A stretch of DNA of 64,000 nucleotides from Talinum fruticosum (lineage: Eukaryota > Streptophyta > Magnoliopsida > Caryophyllales > Talinaceae): contig JAITYX010000010.1 of the NCBI GenBank assembly GCA_021018815.1, positions 6,076,001 to 6,140,000 of the forward strand, written 5' to 3'. Position 1 is the first letter of the stretch; each line of letters opens with the position of its first letter. This document shows, in pieces, positions 1 through 10,021 of the stretch. A program made the translations under genes and the position numbers. Below the pieces are notes generated by a model that saw nothing but the letters and a program-made list of their open reading frames with translations, was not told the DNA's origin and searched no databases.

Positions 1-428
1 TCGTAGATCGAAACTCTACAGAGGTATGATAAGATCTCTACTTTATCTTACATCTAGTAAACCTGATTTAGTGTCTACCTTTGTGTAATATTTAAAACTA
101 ATCCTAAGAAATCACATCTCACTGCGGTGAAGAGAATATTTAGATATGTTGCATGGACTCAAACACTTGGTCTCCGGTATTCAAAACACTTAGATCCGAC
201 CCTCACTTGGATACTCAAATGCTGACTATGCTGTATACAAAGTTGATAGAAAGAGCACATCAGGAGCATGCCAATTTCCGGGTCAATCACTCATCTCTTG
301 GAATTCAAAGAAGCAAAATTCAGTTGCTCTATCAAGCGTTGAGGTTGAGTACATTGCGACTGGAGCTTGCTATGCTCGGATTCTCTAGATCAAGCAACAC
401 TTGAAGGAGCAACTGAATTTTGCTTCTT
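1..428 (+). pseudogene. Ty1/copia RNase H fragment, 3' end of a pol pseudogene
   Basis: Translating across frame changes gives the RT/RNase H junction of a copia polyprotein: YRGMIRSLLYLTSSKPDL, then a block reading NPKKSHLTAVKRIFRY, then the RNase H stretch with SGACQF, WNSKKQN and a C-Y-A-R-I segment near 366-390. These are the usual landmarks of copia RNase H, which degrades the RNA of the RNA/DNA hybrid during reverse transcription. The frame is broken several times and the domain stops about 20 bases before the LTR at 429, without the C-terminal part seen in Copia-R (31380-32000) and without a polypurine tract. It is either the end of an upstream element whose 3' end was deleted, or an older fragment hit by the LTR at 429. 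Family assignment is firm, boundaries are approximate. Confidence 0.75.
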
Positions 429-1869
429 TGAAGACTCAGGTACAACTTTTTTATCTCTCTTAGGTTTTGATTCTAAGTCATTCTGAGCTTTAAAGAAACT
501 CATATCTAAGTTTTCATTTTGTTTTGACCCACTCATAAACCATTCATCAAGCATAACATTCTTAACTATGTTTCGACCCACTCGGACACAACTAAGAACA
601 ATGGGATGAATAAATACTTTCTCAACACGTTTATTTTGAGCACTCGACTTCTTGGTTCAAGTGGAAATGAATTACAACGTTAATTCTAATTTATAAGCCA
701 ATTTATTTATTGAGAATTATTTACTTAATCAAGTTTATGAATTCTGATATCTTATTCTTTCTAACTTGATCATTTTAAGGATTGACTCAAGATGGAATCT
801 GAACCTAATGAATATTAAACTCAGAAAATTCTATTCTTTTAGGCTAAAGATAATTAAGTGCTTAATTACTTTAATTTAATTATTTTATTTGCCTAATTCT
901 GGAGCAAAGTATTTTTATACTTTGACTACCACTTTCATTTGCTTTTGTAGGTTGATTAAACAAGCCTAATCTATTTTTAAAATACAAAAGTGGCTAGTTT
1001 CTAGCCGTTAAACACCGATAGATAGAAATCAACCATTTATGGACATGATTGAGACACCGTGTCATGGTTGTTTGTTTTCAAAACTGAAAAACTTCAACTT
1101 TGAGTCTAACAGTTGTTTCCATCCCAAATTTCAATCACCACCAAAGGGATGGACCATCTTTTGAGCCAAGGATCACTACACAAAGTTCACATCTCAATGA
1201 ATCTTTTTCTAAGTGACTCGGACTTGCCGTTGCAACGGCTAATGAGGCTCACCAGTCCAGAACAAGTCTCAATGGTCATTCTGCCTTGGTACTTATAAAT
1301 AGAAGCCACTCCACAAGACTTGAAGATTGTTGAACACATTGGTGGTACTGAGCATACTCTACTCTTGCTCAATCTTCTAGCTTTTACGGTTCCAACTTTG
1401 TAATTCTTACTTTCTAAGTTATAATGAAAGTCTTGTAATCACTCATATTCTTTCTACTTCCTTTCTAAGTCCCTTGACTGAGCTGTAAGGGCTAACTCAG
1501 CTCAATTGCCCTTGACTGTAAGGGTTAACTCAATCACAAAGTATTAGATCGGATAAGGGAACTTTTGAGTCTAGAAAAACTTATAAAGGAATTGTCTAAG
1601 GGAGCCATTTTGGCAAGAGCTAGTCCTTTGTAATTGTTGATTCAATTAGTGGATTTAACTAGATGCTTTGGATTAACATTGTCCATGGTTTTCTGCCACA
1701 AGAGGGTTTCCATGTATTTATGTGTGTACTTAACTTCTAAGTCAAATCTAGACTCAAAATTTATTTTCAAGTTTGTTCCGTGCAAAATAGTTTAACTTTT
1801 CTCAAAAATCTTCCATCACCCTATTCACCCACCCTAGGGTGACTTAAACACTCTAACAACAAACCTTCA
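429..1869 (+). repeat. Copia-family 5' LTR (Copia-1)
   Basis: The LTR starts TGAAGACTCAGG and ends CAAACCTTCA, giving TG..CA ends with the short inverted repeat TGAAG/CTTCA. It is followed by one spacer base and a primer binding site. The ends and much of the interior match, in reverse orientation, the paired LTRs of Copia-R at 27104-28682 and 36443-38023. Near its 3' end it holds the conserved palindrome (1204-1224) and TATA box (1291-1302) of the family, and the final 60 bases carry the family's TAGGGTGACTTA signature. Length is 1441 bases, somewhat shorter than the roughly 1580 of Copia-R. Confidence 0.85.
1204..1302 (+). promoter_or_regulatory. Core promoter of copia LTR: palindrome plus TATA box
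   Basis: TATA box ACTTATAAATAG at 1291-1302, with the imperfect palindrome centred on AAGTGACTCGGA at 1204-1224 about 70 bases upstream. The same palindrome-to-TATA spacing occurs in every other LTR of this family in the window, which supports a promoter role. The palindrome's function is inferred, not known. Confidence 0.6.
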
Positions 1870-1871
1870 AT

Positions 1872-1883
1872 TGGTATAAGAGC
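1872..1883 (+). promoter_or_regulatory. Primer binding site (initiator tRNA-Met type)
   Basis: TGGTATAAGAGC lies two bases after the LTR end. Most plant Ty1/copia elements have TGGTATCAGAGC here, complementary to the 3' end of initiator tRNA-Met, which primes minus-strand DNA synthesis. The site confirms that 429-1869 serves as a 5' LTR on the plus strand. Confidence 0.8.
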
Positions 1884-1941
1884 CTAGCCTTTCAAAAGGA
1901 TCTCACAATCCAAAGGTCTAAAGATCAGATGACCTAGAGCG

Positions 1942-3470
1942 ATGGAGAGTTCGATGAAGGAAGATCATCCACTGGACCACCCAAGTTCAAGGGTCGAACT
2001 TTGCACATTGGAAGAAGATGATGGAATGCTTTCTGCTGGATAATGATGAAGAAGTACAAAACATCATCAAGAATGGAAACTTCATTCTAATGAAGATGGA
2101 AGGGGCAAGATCTGCGCCTAAAGAAAAATCGAGTATACCACTCGATGAGAATGAGAAGTTCGAAGGAACTTTAACGTTATGAACACTTGGATGTGTGCTA
2201 TCAGCTCATAAGAGTACAACAGTGTGTGAGCTCGTGACACAGCCAAAGAGGTAGGGGATACACGTGTCAACACCTATCAAGGAACTAGCCAAGTATAGCG
2301 AGGCTACAATAAGTCAATATCTTGACAAATATGAGTTGTTCGGAATAGAGCTAGAAGAAAACATCTCTCGGATGTATGCCTGGTTGACTCGAGATTATCA
2401 ACAATCTCAAATCTTTAGGTAGAAAGATCTCTGACAAAGAAATGGTCAGAAAAATTCTGAGAAGTCTATCAAACGAAGATGCGATCCCAAGGTGACAGCA
2501 ATCAAAGAGGCTCGGAATCTCTCTCAACCGAAGCCGGATGAGCTCATTGGAAACCTACTTACTCTTGAGCTACACCTAGAGGAAAAGGATGCCGAGGTTA
2601 GCACCCAAAAGAAAATTACACTAAAGGCCTCTAAAAGTAGACACAGAAGAGAATCCCATGACACACATTGCCCAAGGCTTAAAAAAGATGATAAAGTACA
2701 AAAAGTTTCATAAGTGGCCAAAGGAGGAGTTCTACAAGAAAGACAAGAATTACAAGACAGGTAAATAGTCATCCCCTTCTAAGTTATCTTTATTAGGAAC
2801 TCGGTTGTTTTGAATGTGGCAGCAAGGAGCAAACAGTCAAGGTTTGTTCAAAGAGAAAGAAGGGCGAGAAAGAAGAAAAAGGCTATGGTGGCTACTTGGA
2901 GCGATGATGACTCATCTAAAGATGATGATTCGAGATGACTCAAAGTGTCTAATGGCATTGGTAGACTAAGAAGTTGGATCCGAGTCGGATAATGACAACT
3001 CAAATATTGAGGAAACGAGTCCTCAAGAGGTAATTGAATACTTTCTTAAGTTTTTAAAATTTAATCTTGCTAGATATATCTTTACTTTGGAAGAAAAGTC
3101 CAATTCGACTCTTCTAATATCAAAGAACAACTTGAGTCTCTTACTACCGAGAGTACTATTTTTAAAAATGAGTTAGAAAACTTGAGACAAAATATGAAAG
3201 TACTTGAGACCAATGCTCAAGACAATGAGACCGAGCCCGAGTGCCTCGGAATATAGAATGAGTAATTGAAAAGGAAGCTCAATGAGCGTCAAGAGTTGGT
3301 TTTAAAACTCACTCAAGGTCAGAAAAACCTTGATCTTTTACTAGGCTCTTAGTGTGTCTAATTTAGAAAAGAAGGTCTTGGTTACAATGCTAAATAGGAA
3401 TTTAATTCCTATTCAAGACTTTTCAAAATTGATTCCAAAACTGTAAAGTTTATGAAGGCTGAGCATGGTG
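1942..3470 (+). pseudogene. Copia-1 gag (nucleocapsid/capsid) pseudogene
   Basis: The ATG at 1942 sits where Copia-R gag begins (36383, minus). Recognisable blocks are a KFKG/WKKMMECFL region near 1985-2040, DEEVQNIIK near 2045, a UBN2-type capsid stretch around 2290-2400, and TAIKEARNLSQPKPDELIG near 2492-2550, typical of copia gag. At 2808-2849 lies a zinc-knuckle sequence CFECGSKEQTVKVC, in which the expected His is Gln, so the CCHC motif is broken. A lysine-rich and then acidic stretch (SESDNDNSNIEE near 2975) and a Leu-poor coiled region follow, as in Copia-R. Gag would package element RNA into virus-like particles. There are at least eight stops or frameshifts; it is clearly not functional. 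Confidence 0.75.
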
Positions 3471-3754
3471 CCATTCACTCACATGGAAAAGGAGCTAAGC
3501 ATAGACCAGTTTACACAAAAAGCCTTCTCAACCTGTTTACAAAAAGAAAGGTTTTCAAAGAAAAGAGACACGAGACTTAGTTTTATAAGAGGAAGACTCG
3601 GAATCGGACCAAACCCAAAATCATTCAAATCTAGGATCCGAAAAGTGCTCGTCCTCGAGAGAAAGACCACAGTAAAAGCATTTACTGGGTTTGTAAGAGG
3701 AATTGAAAAGGGTTAGTTTGTTTCTCGTGTTGCGGTGACTTAGAAACGGAAGGA

Positions 3755-4145
3755 TCATTGGTACTTAGACAGTGGGCTGCCGACGCTGTATGTCTATAGA
3801 CTCAAAACTCTTCCGAGAGTTAGAAGATTTGAAAGGAGGAAAAGTCACATTTGGAGATAATAGCAAACACAAGATAGTTAGGATTGGCAAGATAGGTCAA
3901 GGAAACAACTCAGTCAATCTAGTCTACCTTGTCATAGGGCTTAAGTACAATCTCCATAGTATATCTTAACTATGTAACCAAGGCCAAGAGGTAAGGTTCA
4001 CAGAGACCAACTCCTACATTTCGATGCAGTCACCAAAGAGACAAAGCTCTTAGGTTTGGGGTCAGGTAACACTTATAAAATTCCTCTCTCATATTCTAGT
4101 TAGAATTTATCTTGCTTAAAAGAATTTTTGAATGATGATTAATAG
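3755..4145 (+). pseudogene. Copia-1 aspartic protease and linker, pseudogene
   Basis: WYLDSG near 3757-3774 is the catalytic D-S/T-G motif of the copia retropepsin that cleaves the gag-pol polyprotein. Immediately after it the frame shifts and continues as MSIDSKLFRELEDL, then KGGKVTFGDNSKHKIVRIG, IGLKYNLHSIS and a QGQEV block, all characteristic of plant copia protease. A stop follows at about 3967, then the short linker that normally precedes the integrase zinc domain. The Copia-R counterpart lies at 34210-34540 on the minus strand. Confidence 0.75.
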
Positions 4146-5355
4146 ACATGGCATCATAGACTAGGTCATATTATCATGCATACCATCAAAAACTTGCATC
4201 TCATGGATTAGCTAGGGGTTTACTTAACTGTGCATTTAAGAAAGATAAAATTTGTGAAGCACGCACAAAAAGAAAGTAAGTCGGATCATCTTTCAAACCA
4301 TTCAAAACCGTGTCTACATCCAAAGCAAGTCATATGGATTTGTGTGGTCAAATTCCTGTGAAAAGCTTAGGAGGTAAATCATATATGCTCATTATTATTG
4401 ATGATTATTCACAAATTAACTGGGTGTGTTTATGAGGAACAAGAATGAAGCCTTCAAAGAGTTCACTAAGATCTGCAGAAAAATTCAAGTGGAGTCCGAG
4501 ACTCAGATTAGAAGAATTCGAACCGACCATGAAAAGGAGTTTGATTACTCGGAATTTGCGAGACTTTTGTGACAAGAATGACATCTCTCACAACTTCTCG
4601 ACACCAAGAACTCCTCAACAGAATAGAGTAGTGGAGAGAAATAATAGAACTCTTGAAGAAATAAGAAGGACCATGATGATTGAAAATGATCTACCTTACT
4701 ATTTCGGGTGGAGGCACTTAACAAAGCAAACAATACACTTAACAAATGCCTCATTAGACCCATCCTAAAGAAGACACCCTATGAGTTGTACAAGGGAAAG
4801 AAGCCCAATAGTTCCTACTTTAGACCATTCGGATATAAATGCTATGTGCATAATAATGGTAAGGAACATCCGACTAAGTTTCATGCTAGATCGGATGAAG
4901 GTATATTTTTGGGTTACTCATCTCACAAGTAAAGCTTATCTAGAGTTTTTAACAAAAGGACTAACAAAGTGAAAGAAAGCATACATGTTGTCTTTGATGA
5001 GATTGATCTTAACAGGATAAGTGCATGCACCTTCTTAAATCTAAAGCTTAATAGAGATGAAGACGACATTGCTGAAGCTGAACTCAAAAAAAGTCAAAAT
5101 AGAAGAACCGAGGCAACTCGGAATGAGCCAACCGAAAATGCCGTGGATCGAGAATGGACAAATTCAAGATCTAGCTCGGAATTCGAAGGACAAGCCAATG
5201 CGAAAACTCTATAAGAGAAACCAACTGAAGATCAACCTATTCAATCAACAAACTTAGTAAATCGGAGGATAGGTAGAGCTTTCTAACATGCATCTAGTCA
5301 CCCCACTTGAGAACATACTGTCCGATATCAACAGTGGGGTAAGAAATCATTCTTC
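4146..5355 (+). pseudogene. Copia-1 integrase pseudogene
   Basis: The zinc-binding (gag-pre-integrase) region starts with WHHRLGHI near 4147-4170. The DDE core then appears across three frames: the first Asp in SHMDLCGQ near 4330, the second Asp in the block ending DH near 4525 and the catalytic Glu in RVVERNNRTLEEI near 4630. After PYYFGW come the copia C-terminal blocks KKTPYELYKGKKPN (4768), FGYKCYVHNNGKEHPTKF (4828) and DEGIFLGYSSHK (4900), the usual end of copia integrase. An acidic linker and the ASSHP block near 5290 lead into what should be RT, but the sequence ends at the gypsy junction. Integrase would insert element cDNA into chromosomes; multiple frameshifts make this copy dead. 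Confidence 0.8.
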
Positions 5356-6000
5356 TTATTGACTCGCTGGTTCCATGAGATGAGCAAGGTTGATAGAGTA
5401 GGGCTATCCCACTATGGATTGAATACCTATCAAACATTCGACAAGTAAAGATTTACTTGGACTCTATTAACGGCTACAGTGGCCTTTTGGGATGCTTAAT
5501 ATCATGTATTCAAGTCCGAGGATAAAGAATTGTGTCCCCTACCTGGGAATTCGATTGCATTCTAGGCATTAATCATAGGACAAAACCTGTGGTTCCGACA
5601 CCTTCTACTAATATGTTTGAGACACACAAACATCTTCTAAGATTAAATAATAGGAATCCGAGTTGGATTCTAATCGGGGACGAGGTGCATATGATGAATC
5701 CGATGTCGAACTTTCATCCGATGTATTCTTTAGGACCAGCATATATTCAAAACCATTAGGCCATTATTACTTACCTAATAGGTGGCTTCCTATTAGTGAG
5801 AAATCACAGGGATATGGTGCTTGCTGCTCAATAGGACTTTATCGAGCGGTTGGAGGATCACCACTCCCTTACTCCTTTGATTATCACATAGACAATCTTA
5901 GGGCTGAATCGAGGTTAAACCAAATCCTAAGGAAGACTTCGTATGTTGCCCCATGTTATTGTAGGTAAGTAGTGAGATATATATAGGTATTAGCCGGTAG
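5355..6000 (+). pseudogene. G1 antisense ORF, DUF7745/plant-mobile-domain-like part
   Basis: Encoded on the strand opposite to G1 pol, 3' of integrase. The frames give LTRWFHEMSKVDRVGLSHYG, then FTWTLLTATVAFWDA, then YHVFKSEDKELCPLP and LGINHRTKPVVPTP, followed by LIGGFLL and RAVGGSPLP. The same blocks occur in the same order in G2 at 11700-12290. The pattern of a Trp/Phe-rich helix, FWD..YH.F.FGD.EL.P..EEF..ILGI and a later AELHRAVGG segment resembles plant-specific DUF7745 proteins (related to plant mobile domain proteins), which are often found with LTR retrotransposons. No catalytic residues are recognised. It is truncated at its start by the junction with Copia-1 and has several stops. 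The family call rests on pattern memory, not a search. Confidence 0.5.
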
Positions 6001-6280
6001 GGCGGAAGGACGGCGTTGACCATGTGATAGTGGTCCGGTGTCGGCGAGGCTAAAAAGCCCTCGGCTTTTCCCGAGTCTCACTTTTCTTTTCTTTTTTTAT
6101 TCTTGATTTTTCTGTTCTTGGGCCGTAAATTGGGATTAATCTCGTCATGTAGGACATTATTAATTTTACTATATGTGGTGTGCAAATCTAGTTTGTGGAG
6201 CACCTTAAATTTGTGTGAGGACGTAAAAAGTCGAGATGTACATTGCTACACAATTATATAAGTGGCAATGGCTAGGTGCA
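6001..6280 (+). other. G1 spacer within the antisense ORF region
   Basis: A G+C-rich stretch with GTGTCGGCGAGGCT and CCTCGGCTTTTCCCGAG near 6040-6080 parallels G2 12400-12460 (ACGCCGACGAGGTCG, CTCCGGCTTCGCCC). It is probably coding or intronic sequence of the antisense ORF that has decayed. There is no readable frame longer than about 60 codons. Confidence 0.4.
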
Positions 6281-6960
6281 CTCAATAATTATGTCGTTTC
6301 TTGTTGGGAATCCTGGTGGTACATCAAGCATTGGAGGGTGTCCTAATTTAGGACATACACCGAGAGGCATCCATTTATATGTTTGTTGGGTCTTGAAACC
6401 AGTGCGTATTACTTCCCGACCGTGTAATGTAGAAAATGGGGCAAGTCTAGGATATCCCTTATATGGATTGCATCGCACCCGCCTCTTTTGAGATTTTGGG
6501 AAGCTTTGGTAGTGTAGAGGCGGGTGCCTACATGGGTTGATTATTGGATGAACCTGCCAAGGTTGCTGAAGCCTCGTAGATAAACGATCTACCACAGTCT
6601 CTGGATTTTATCTAGAGTGAATATAAGAGACCGATCCCAAACGAAGGAAGACACAAAGGGCTCGAGAATGTGATCTAAAAGGAGCTATTCTTTCTGCGAC
6701 ACCTCTTTAGATTCGCGTACTTCGCGAGGTTGGTGAACATACTTATAGGAGAGAAGTTGAAGCTAAGGAAGCTGAAGATAGGAGGGCTCGTAAGATTGAC
6801 GACCTGATGAAGGGAACCTAGGAGGATGCAACAAAGTGTAATGGTGCAAAAGGGAAAAAAGTGAAAATCGACTAAGGCTGAGAATATTACAAAAATAAGA
6901 ATTAGGGTATTTTTATTTTTACATCTTTTGAAAAATTTATTTTTCAAGTAGTATGCTTGT
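6281..6960 (+). pseudogene. G1 antisense ORF, C-terminal part with charged coiled tail
   Basis: Begins with a block shared with G2 15555-15640 (GGCPNLGHTP; G2 has a parallel GGCPNLGH-type reading) followed by VDYWMNLPRL-like codons and ends in a strongly charged helix, RREVEAKEAEDRRARKIDDL near 6746-6806, then EDATKCNGAKGKK and a stop near 6873. G2 ends almost identically (15985-16113). Heptad-like Glu/Arg/Leu spacing predicts a short coiled coil. Conservation of this tail in two otherwise diverged copies argues that the plus-strand reading was once under selection. Its biochemical role is unknown. Confidence 0.5.
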
Positions 6961-7010
6961 TATTTCCCTCTTTATTTAACTATGTACTCGGCTTACCCTT
7001 TATTATTAAT

Positions 7011-7016
7011 AATAAA
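7011..7016 (+). terminator. Possible poly(A) signal of the G1 antisense ORF
   Basis: AATAAA lies about 140 bases after the stop of the antisense ORF, inside a conserved context (CTTACCCTTTATTATTAAT upstream) that recurs in G2 at 16249-16268. In plants AATAAA is only a weak predictor, so the conserved position is the main support. Confidence 0.35.
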
Positions 7017-7269
7017 GTAAAAAGTTAAGTTTTATTCTCACATTTATGCTTCATTCATTTTATCGTTCACTTAGAGGAATTAACTAATAACCGCACCATC
7101 CTAAAAATAATAATAATTAAGCAATAAAACGCCGAGATATAAAATATAAGCCAAAGGGATTTCTTAGCTTGGTTGTCCCGTCGTTGACTCGCAATGGTTT
7201 AGTAATATGCTAAACATAGTATTTCTTTAATTAATCCAAGTTATTATATTGAAAATTTGCTTCTCCGTC

Positions 7270-8260
7270 CAAACCTATTAATTACTTACTCCTCCCAGCA
7301 GTATTTGACCGAGTATAAATTCACCTTGCCAATTGGGCTCGAATTTCCCTTAGGGTCCTGAATTAGCGCTTTAATAACTTTAAAGACCGAATCTCCAATC
7401 TATAAATTACGAGGCTTAACCTTTCTGTTAAATGCCCTTGATATACACGCCTGGTACATTTAGAAATTAGGTAGAGCACGCTAACGACTTTCGTCTAGTA
7501 ATACTAACTCTTTGTAGTGTGGTTTAGCCCATTCCGATTCGAGAATTTGACTTTATGCAATGATTCACAAAAAGGGGATGGCAATTCTATTGGAAGGATT
7601 GCTTCCATACCGTATACTACGGAGTAAGGTGTTGCTCTTGTTCAAGTTCTAATGGAGGTTCGGTAGCCCTATAAAGCGAAGGGCAATTTATTAGGCCAAT
7701 CCTTATAATTAATAGTCATTTTCGCCACTATCTTTTAGATATTGTTGTTAGCGGCCTCGACTACTCCATTTGTTTGAGGGCGATAGAGAAAAGACCTATG
7801 ATGTTTGATTTTGTACTTCTTTATTAAATTTGCCACCTTTTTCTTGAAATGACTACCATGGTCACCAATTAGTTTATATAACACTCCATATCGGTAGATG
7901 ATGTTATGAGTTATGAATTTCGCCACATGTTTTAATTGTATAGTCGCATAGGGCACAACTTCTACCCACTTGCTAAAGTAGTCGAGTTGCTAATAACACA
8001 AACTCGTGACCGTCTATTCCTTTAGGGGTCACTTTTTGATGATGTCAATATCCCAAACTAAGAATGGCTAGGGCGATGTGGAAGGCGAAGAAGGCCCCTT
8101 CCGGGAGGGGGCCCGAGTAAAAGGAAGGGGGTTGGTGTTGCAAGTTTGCATACACTTCACACTTGTAACATCTTTTAATAAACTCATGACAAGACACCGC
8201 CCTGGTCCACCAATAATACCCTAACCTCTCAATTTGCGGAACCAACAGCTTTCCATTCAT
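7270..8260 (-). pseudogene. G1 integrase pseudogene
   Basis: Read on the minus strand, the HHCC zinc region is at 8260-8100 (GYYWWTRAV, CHEFIKRCYKCEVYANLQHQ). The second catalytic Asp is in IGDHGSHF near 7850-7875, and the catalytic Glu in PQTNGVVEAANNNI near 7740-7785. The C-terminal chromatin-side region follows at about 7640-7270 and is more degraded than in G2. This arrangement is that of a Ty3/gypsy integrase. The first catalytic Asp (expected near 8030) falls in a damaged stretch. It lies between RNase H (8261-8621) and the antisense ORF, the normal order for this family. Confidence 0.75.
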
Positions 8261-8621
8261 TTAAGGTCCACTCACCACCAAGAATATCGGTCATTATCCG
8301 TTGTGCTTCATGTTGGTTAACACAAAGTAAGCTAATTCCTGAGTTGGTTTTCTTGTATACTTAGCCTTAATTTATGAAGAACTATGCTGCTAACATACGG
8401 ATGGCTTGTTGGGCTCTAAATGTGGAGTCCGATGGATATTATTGGTTTTCTAAGTACTTGGTAGATGTGATGGTACCAGCTGGTTTAGTAAGTACTAGAC
8501 ACTTCTAGTGCATATATATCCGAAGGTTGACTCCGTCGTTCTATATGAATGGGCATTGAATGAATACAAATAAGGATATCGATCATAGATGGTAACTTAG
8601 CTAAGGCATTCCCGCTGTATG
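8261..8621 (-). pseudogene. G1 RNase H, downstream half
   Basis: Minus-strand codons NALAKLPSMIDILICIHSMP and IHIERRSQP match G2 17950-17870 (ADALANLSSMFNIPSGIHSMP), the end of the RNase H domain. The block stops at GTATG (8617-8621). The other half of the same domain resumes at 25841 beside an identical GTATG, so the RNase H gene of G1 was cut by the insertion of G2. Confidence 0.7.
8617..8621. repeat. Target-site duplication GTATG, left copy (G2)
   Basis: GTATG here and at 25841-25845 bracket G2. The intact homologous site in G2's own RNase H gene (about 17985) also reads GGTATG, which is what an unoccupied G1 target would look like. The left LTR next to this copy has lost its first 300 or so bases, so the match could be partly fortuitous. 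Confidence 0.55.
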
Positions 8622-9331
8622 TCCTTTGGGCTGATTTCGGGAAAACGCAGGCTTGGACCAAAGCTTTACCCGGTGACCGTCTAGTGCCGGTAAGAGCCAG
8701 CGCCATATGGTCACAGAGTGCTGGCCATGGGCTATGAATGAGGTGGTTAGTCTTTGTCCATGGCTTGGCTAACAAAAAAGAAAATGATTTTTTGGTATTC
8801 CCAGATCGAAATAACGAGGAGCAAATTAAAAAGAAATAAAAAAAGAAAATACAAGTGACCAATCAATTTTAGCGAAGAAAAACTAACGAAATAAGAAATA
8901 CTCTTCCAATCTCAATATGGGAAAACTAAGCTTCAAAGAGGTTTGAAAAGATGACTCCATCGGTCTTGAACCAAAAATCCAAATTCGAGGGTGAAGGTAC
9001 AAAACATAGGGATAAGCCCTTCCGTTCCGCTCCTCGCAGACGACCTTTACTAATTCGAGAAGTGAGTTTAAGAAATATGTTAAAGGCAAGCACACAACAT
9101 ATTAAATGTGTAATTTAAATCAACCAAGGCATGCTAAAGAAAGGATACAAAAGCAGTAAATAAAAGCGAAAGAAAGCGAAAAGAAAGTAAACGATTACAT
9201 CGGGCGGGAGGAATTAAAAGCGCTTACATTCTTTCTCCATAATACCGAAAGAAAAAATAATGCAAATTAAATAAACCATAATAATTGAATCTCACTTTTG
9301 GGAATTATTTCGAATGTTGATTGATTTGTAG
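8622..9331 (-). repeat. G2 3' LTR, internally deleted
   Basis: Positions 8640-9280 align closely with 24420-25065 of the G2 5' LTR; for example both contain GCTTGGACCAAAGCTTTAC and AAATTAAATAAACC. The 300 bases that begin the other LTR are missing on the left. On the right, about 700 bases corresponding to 25070-25800, which hold the TATA box, are missing before an end reading GTGTCTAGA (minus strand TCTAGACAC, against TGTAGACACC in the 5' LTR). The deleted U3 means this LTR has lost the promoter seen in the partner. Confidence 0.6.
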
Positions 9332-9555
9332 TGTCTAGAATTGGTCGATGCTCGAACTTGAACTCTAAGACAGGGGCTTGGACTTGATTGCCATGCATGT
9401 GTTCCGAAGTTCGGTAAGAAAGTCTTGAGCTTGACTTGATCGGAGTCCTCAAGCTTGGTGTATTTTTGCTGAAGCCTTGATCGTTTCTTAATCTAAAACG
9501 TGGCTTAATAATATGTTGTACTAACATAGTCATAGTGGATAATTGTATTCACGCA
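9332..9555. other. Unassigned G2 3' region
   Basis: No recognisable protein. A minus-strand reading frame of 88 codons crosses it (9533-9267) but extends into the LTR and resembles nothing I know. It probably belongs to the non-coding stretch between the antisense ORF and the 3' LTR of G2. Confidence 0.3.
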
Positions 9556-10006
9556 TGTTCGGTGGATCCAAAGTCCCACTTGCATGCGCATGGCTGCAAC
9601 AACCCACTTGCCACACCTGATTGGACCTCACAAGCCTAGCCACCAGCTAAATCTGCAAAGCTGTCGCCGAGGGCACACCTGTCAAGCCTCGTGGTCGGTG
9701 CCGAGCCAGCCTTTGGGTAGGTCTTGTCCCGAGTGTGCTCTTGGATTCCCTTCTTGGTCTCCTCTTGGTTTTTGCATTTTATCTTGTGTGTTTGTCATCC
9801 TTAGGTGAATTTTCCTATAAAAGGAGGCGTTTGTGTGTTCATTTTTTGTAGTTCACTTACTCCTTTTGCTTGCTCTAGCTCTGTTGTAGTTTGCTCATAC
9901 TTGTCTTCGAGAAACCGCTTCATTTTTATACACAAACTCCACAAAATTTGTAGAAGAAGAACTCATCTTGTTAGGCGGACAAGAGATTAGAGATTAATCC
10001 ACAACA
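9556..10006 (+). promoter_or_regulatory. Promoter-like block or small LTR with TATA box
   Basis: Contains CCTATAAAAGGAGG near 9815-9828 followed by a pyrimidine-rich leader. Its outer ends, TGTTCGGTGGATCC and AATCCACAACA, form an imperfect terminal inverted repeat of LTR type (TGTT..AACA). No second copy, target duplication or primer site is visible, so it is not a proven LTR. Two readings remain: a solo LTR or TRIM inserted in G2, or the promoter of the plus-strand gene-like region that follows at 10022. Position and orientation favour a role in plus-strand transcription either way. Confidence 0.4.
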
Positions 10007-10021
10007 ATTTCTTGGAAAGAT

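Larger units (their letters stand above)
429..5355 (+). mobile_element. Copia-1: truncated Ty1/copia element (5' LTR, gag, protease, integrase)
   Basis: Parts in order are the 5' LTR (429-1869), a Met-type primer binding site, decayed gag, a protease remnant and integrase, ending in the linker between integrase and RT. RT, RNase H and the 3' LTR are absent, because at about 5350 the sequence changes to the antisense ORF of gypsy element G1. Every domain resembles the minus-strand Copia-R (27104-38023), so both belong to one family, but Copia-1 has many more stops and frameshifts and is the older copy. Whether the break at 5355 came from a deletion or from one element inserting into the other cannot be told, since neither junction carries a recognisable duplication. 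Confidence 0.8.

Noticed and set aside
1872..1883. tRNA-like sequence near the LTR end
   Set aside because: It is only the 12-base primer-binding complement of initiator tRNA-Met; no cloverleaf can be formed from the surrounding sequence.
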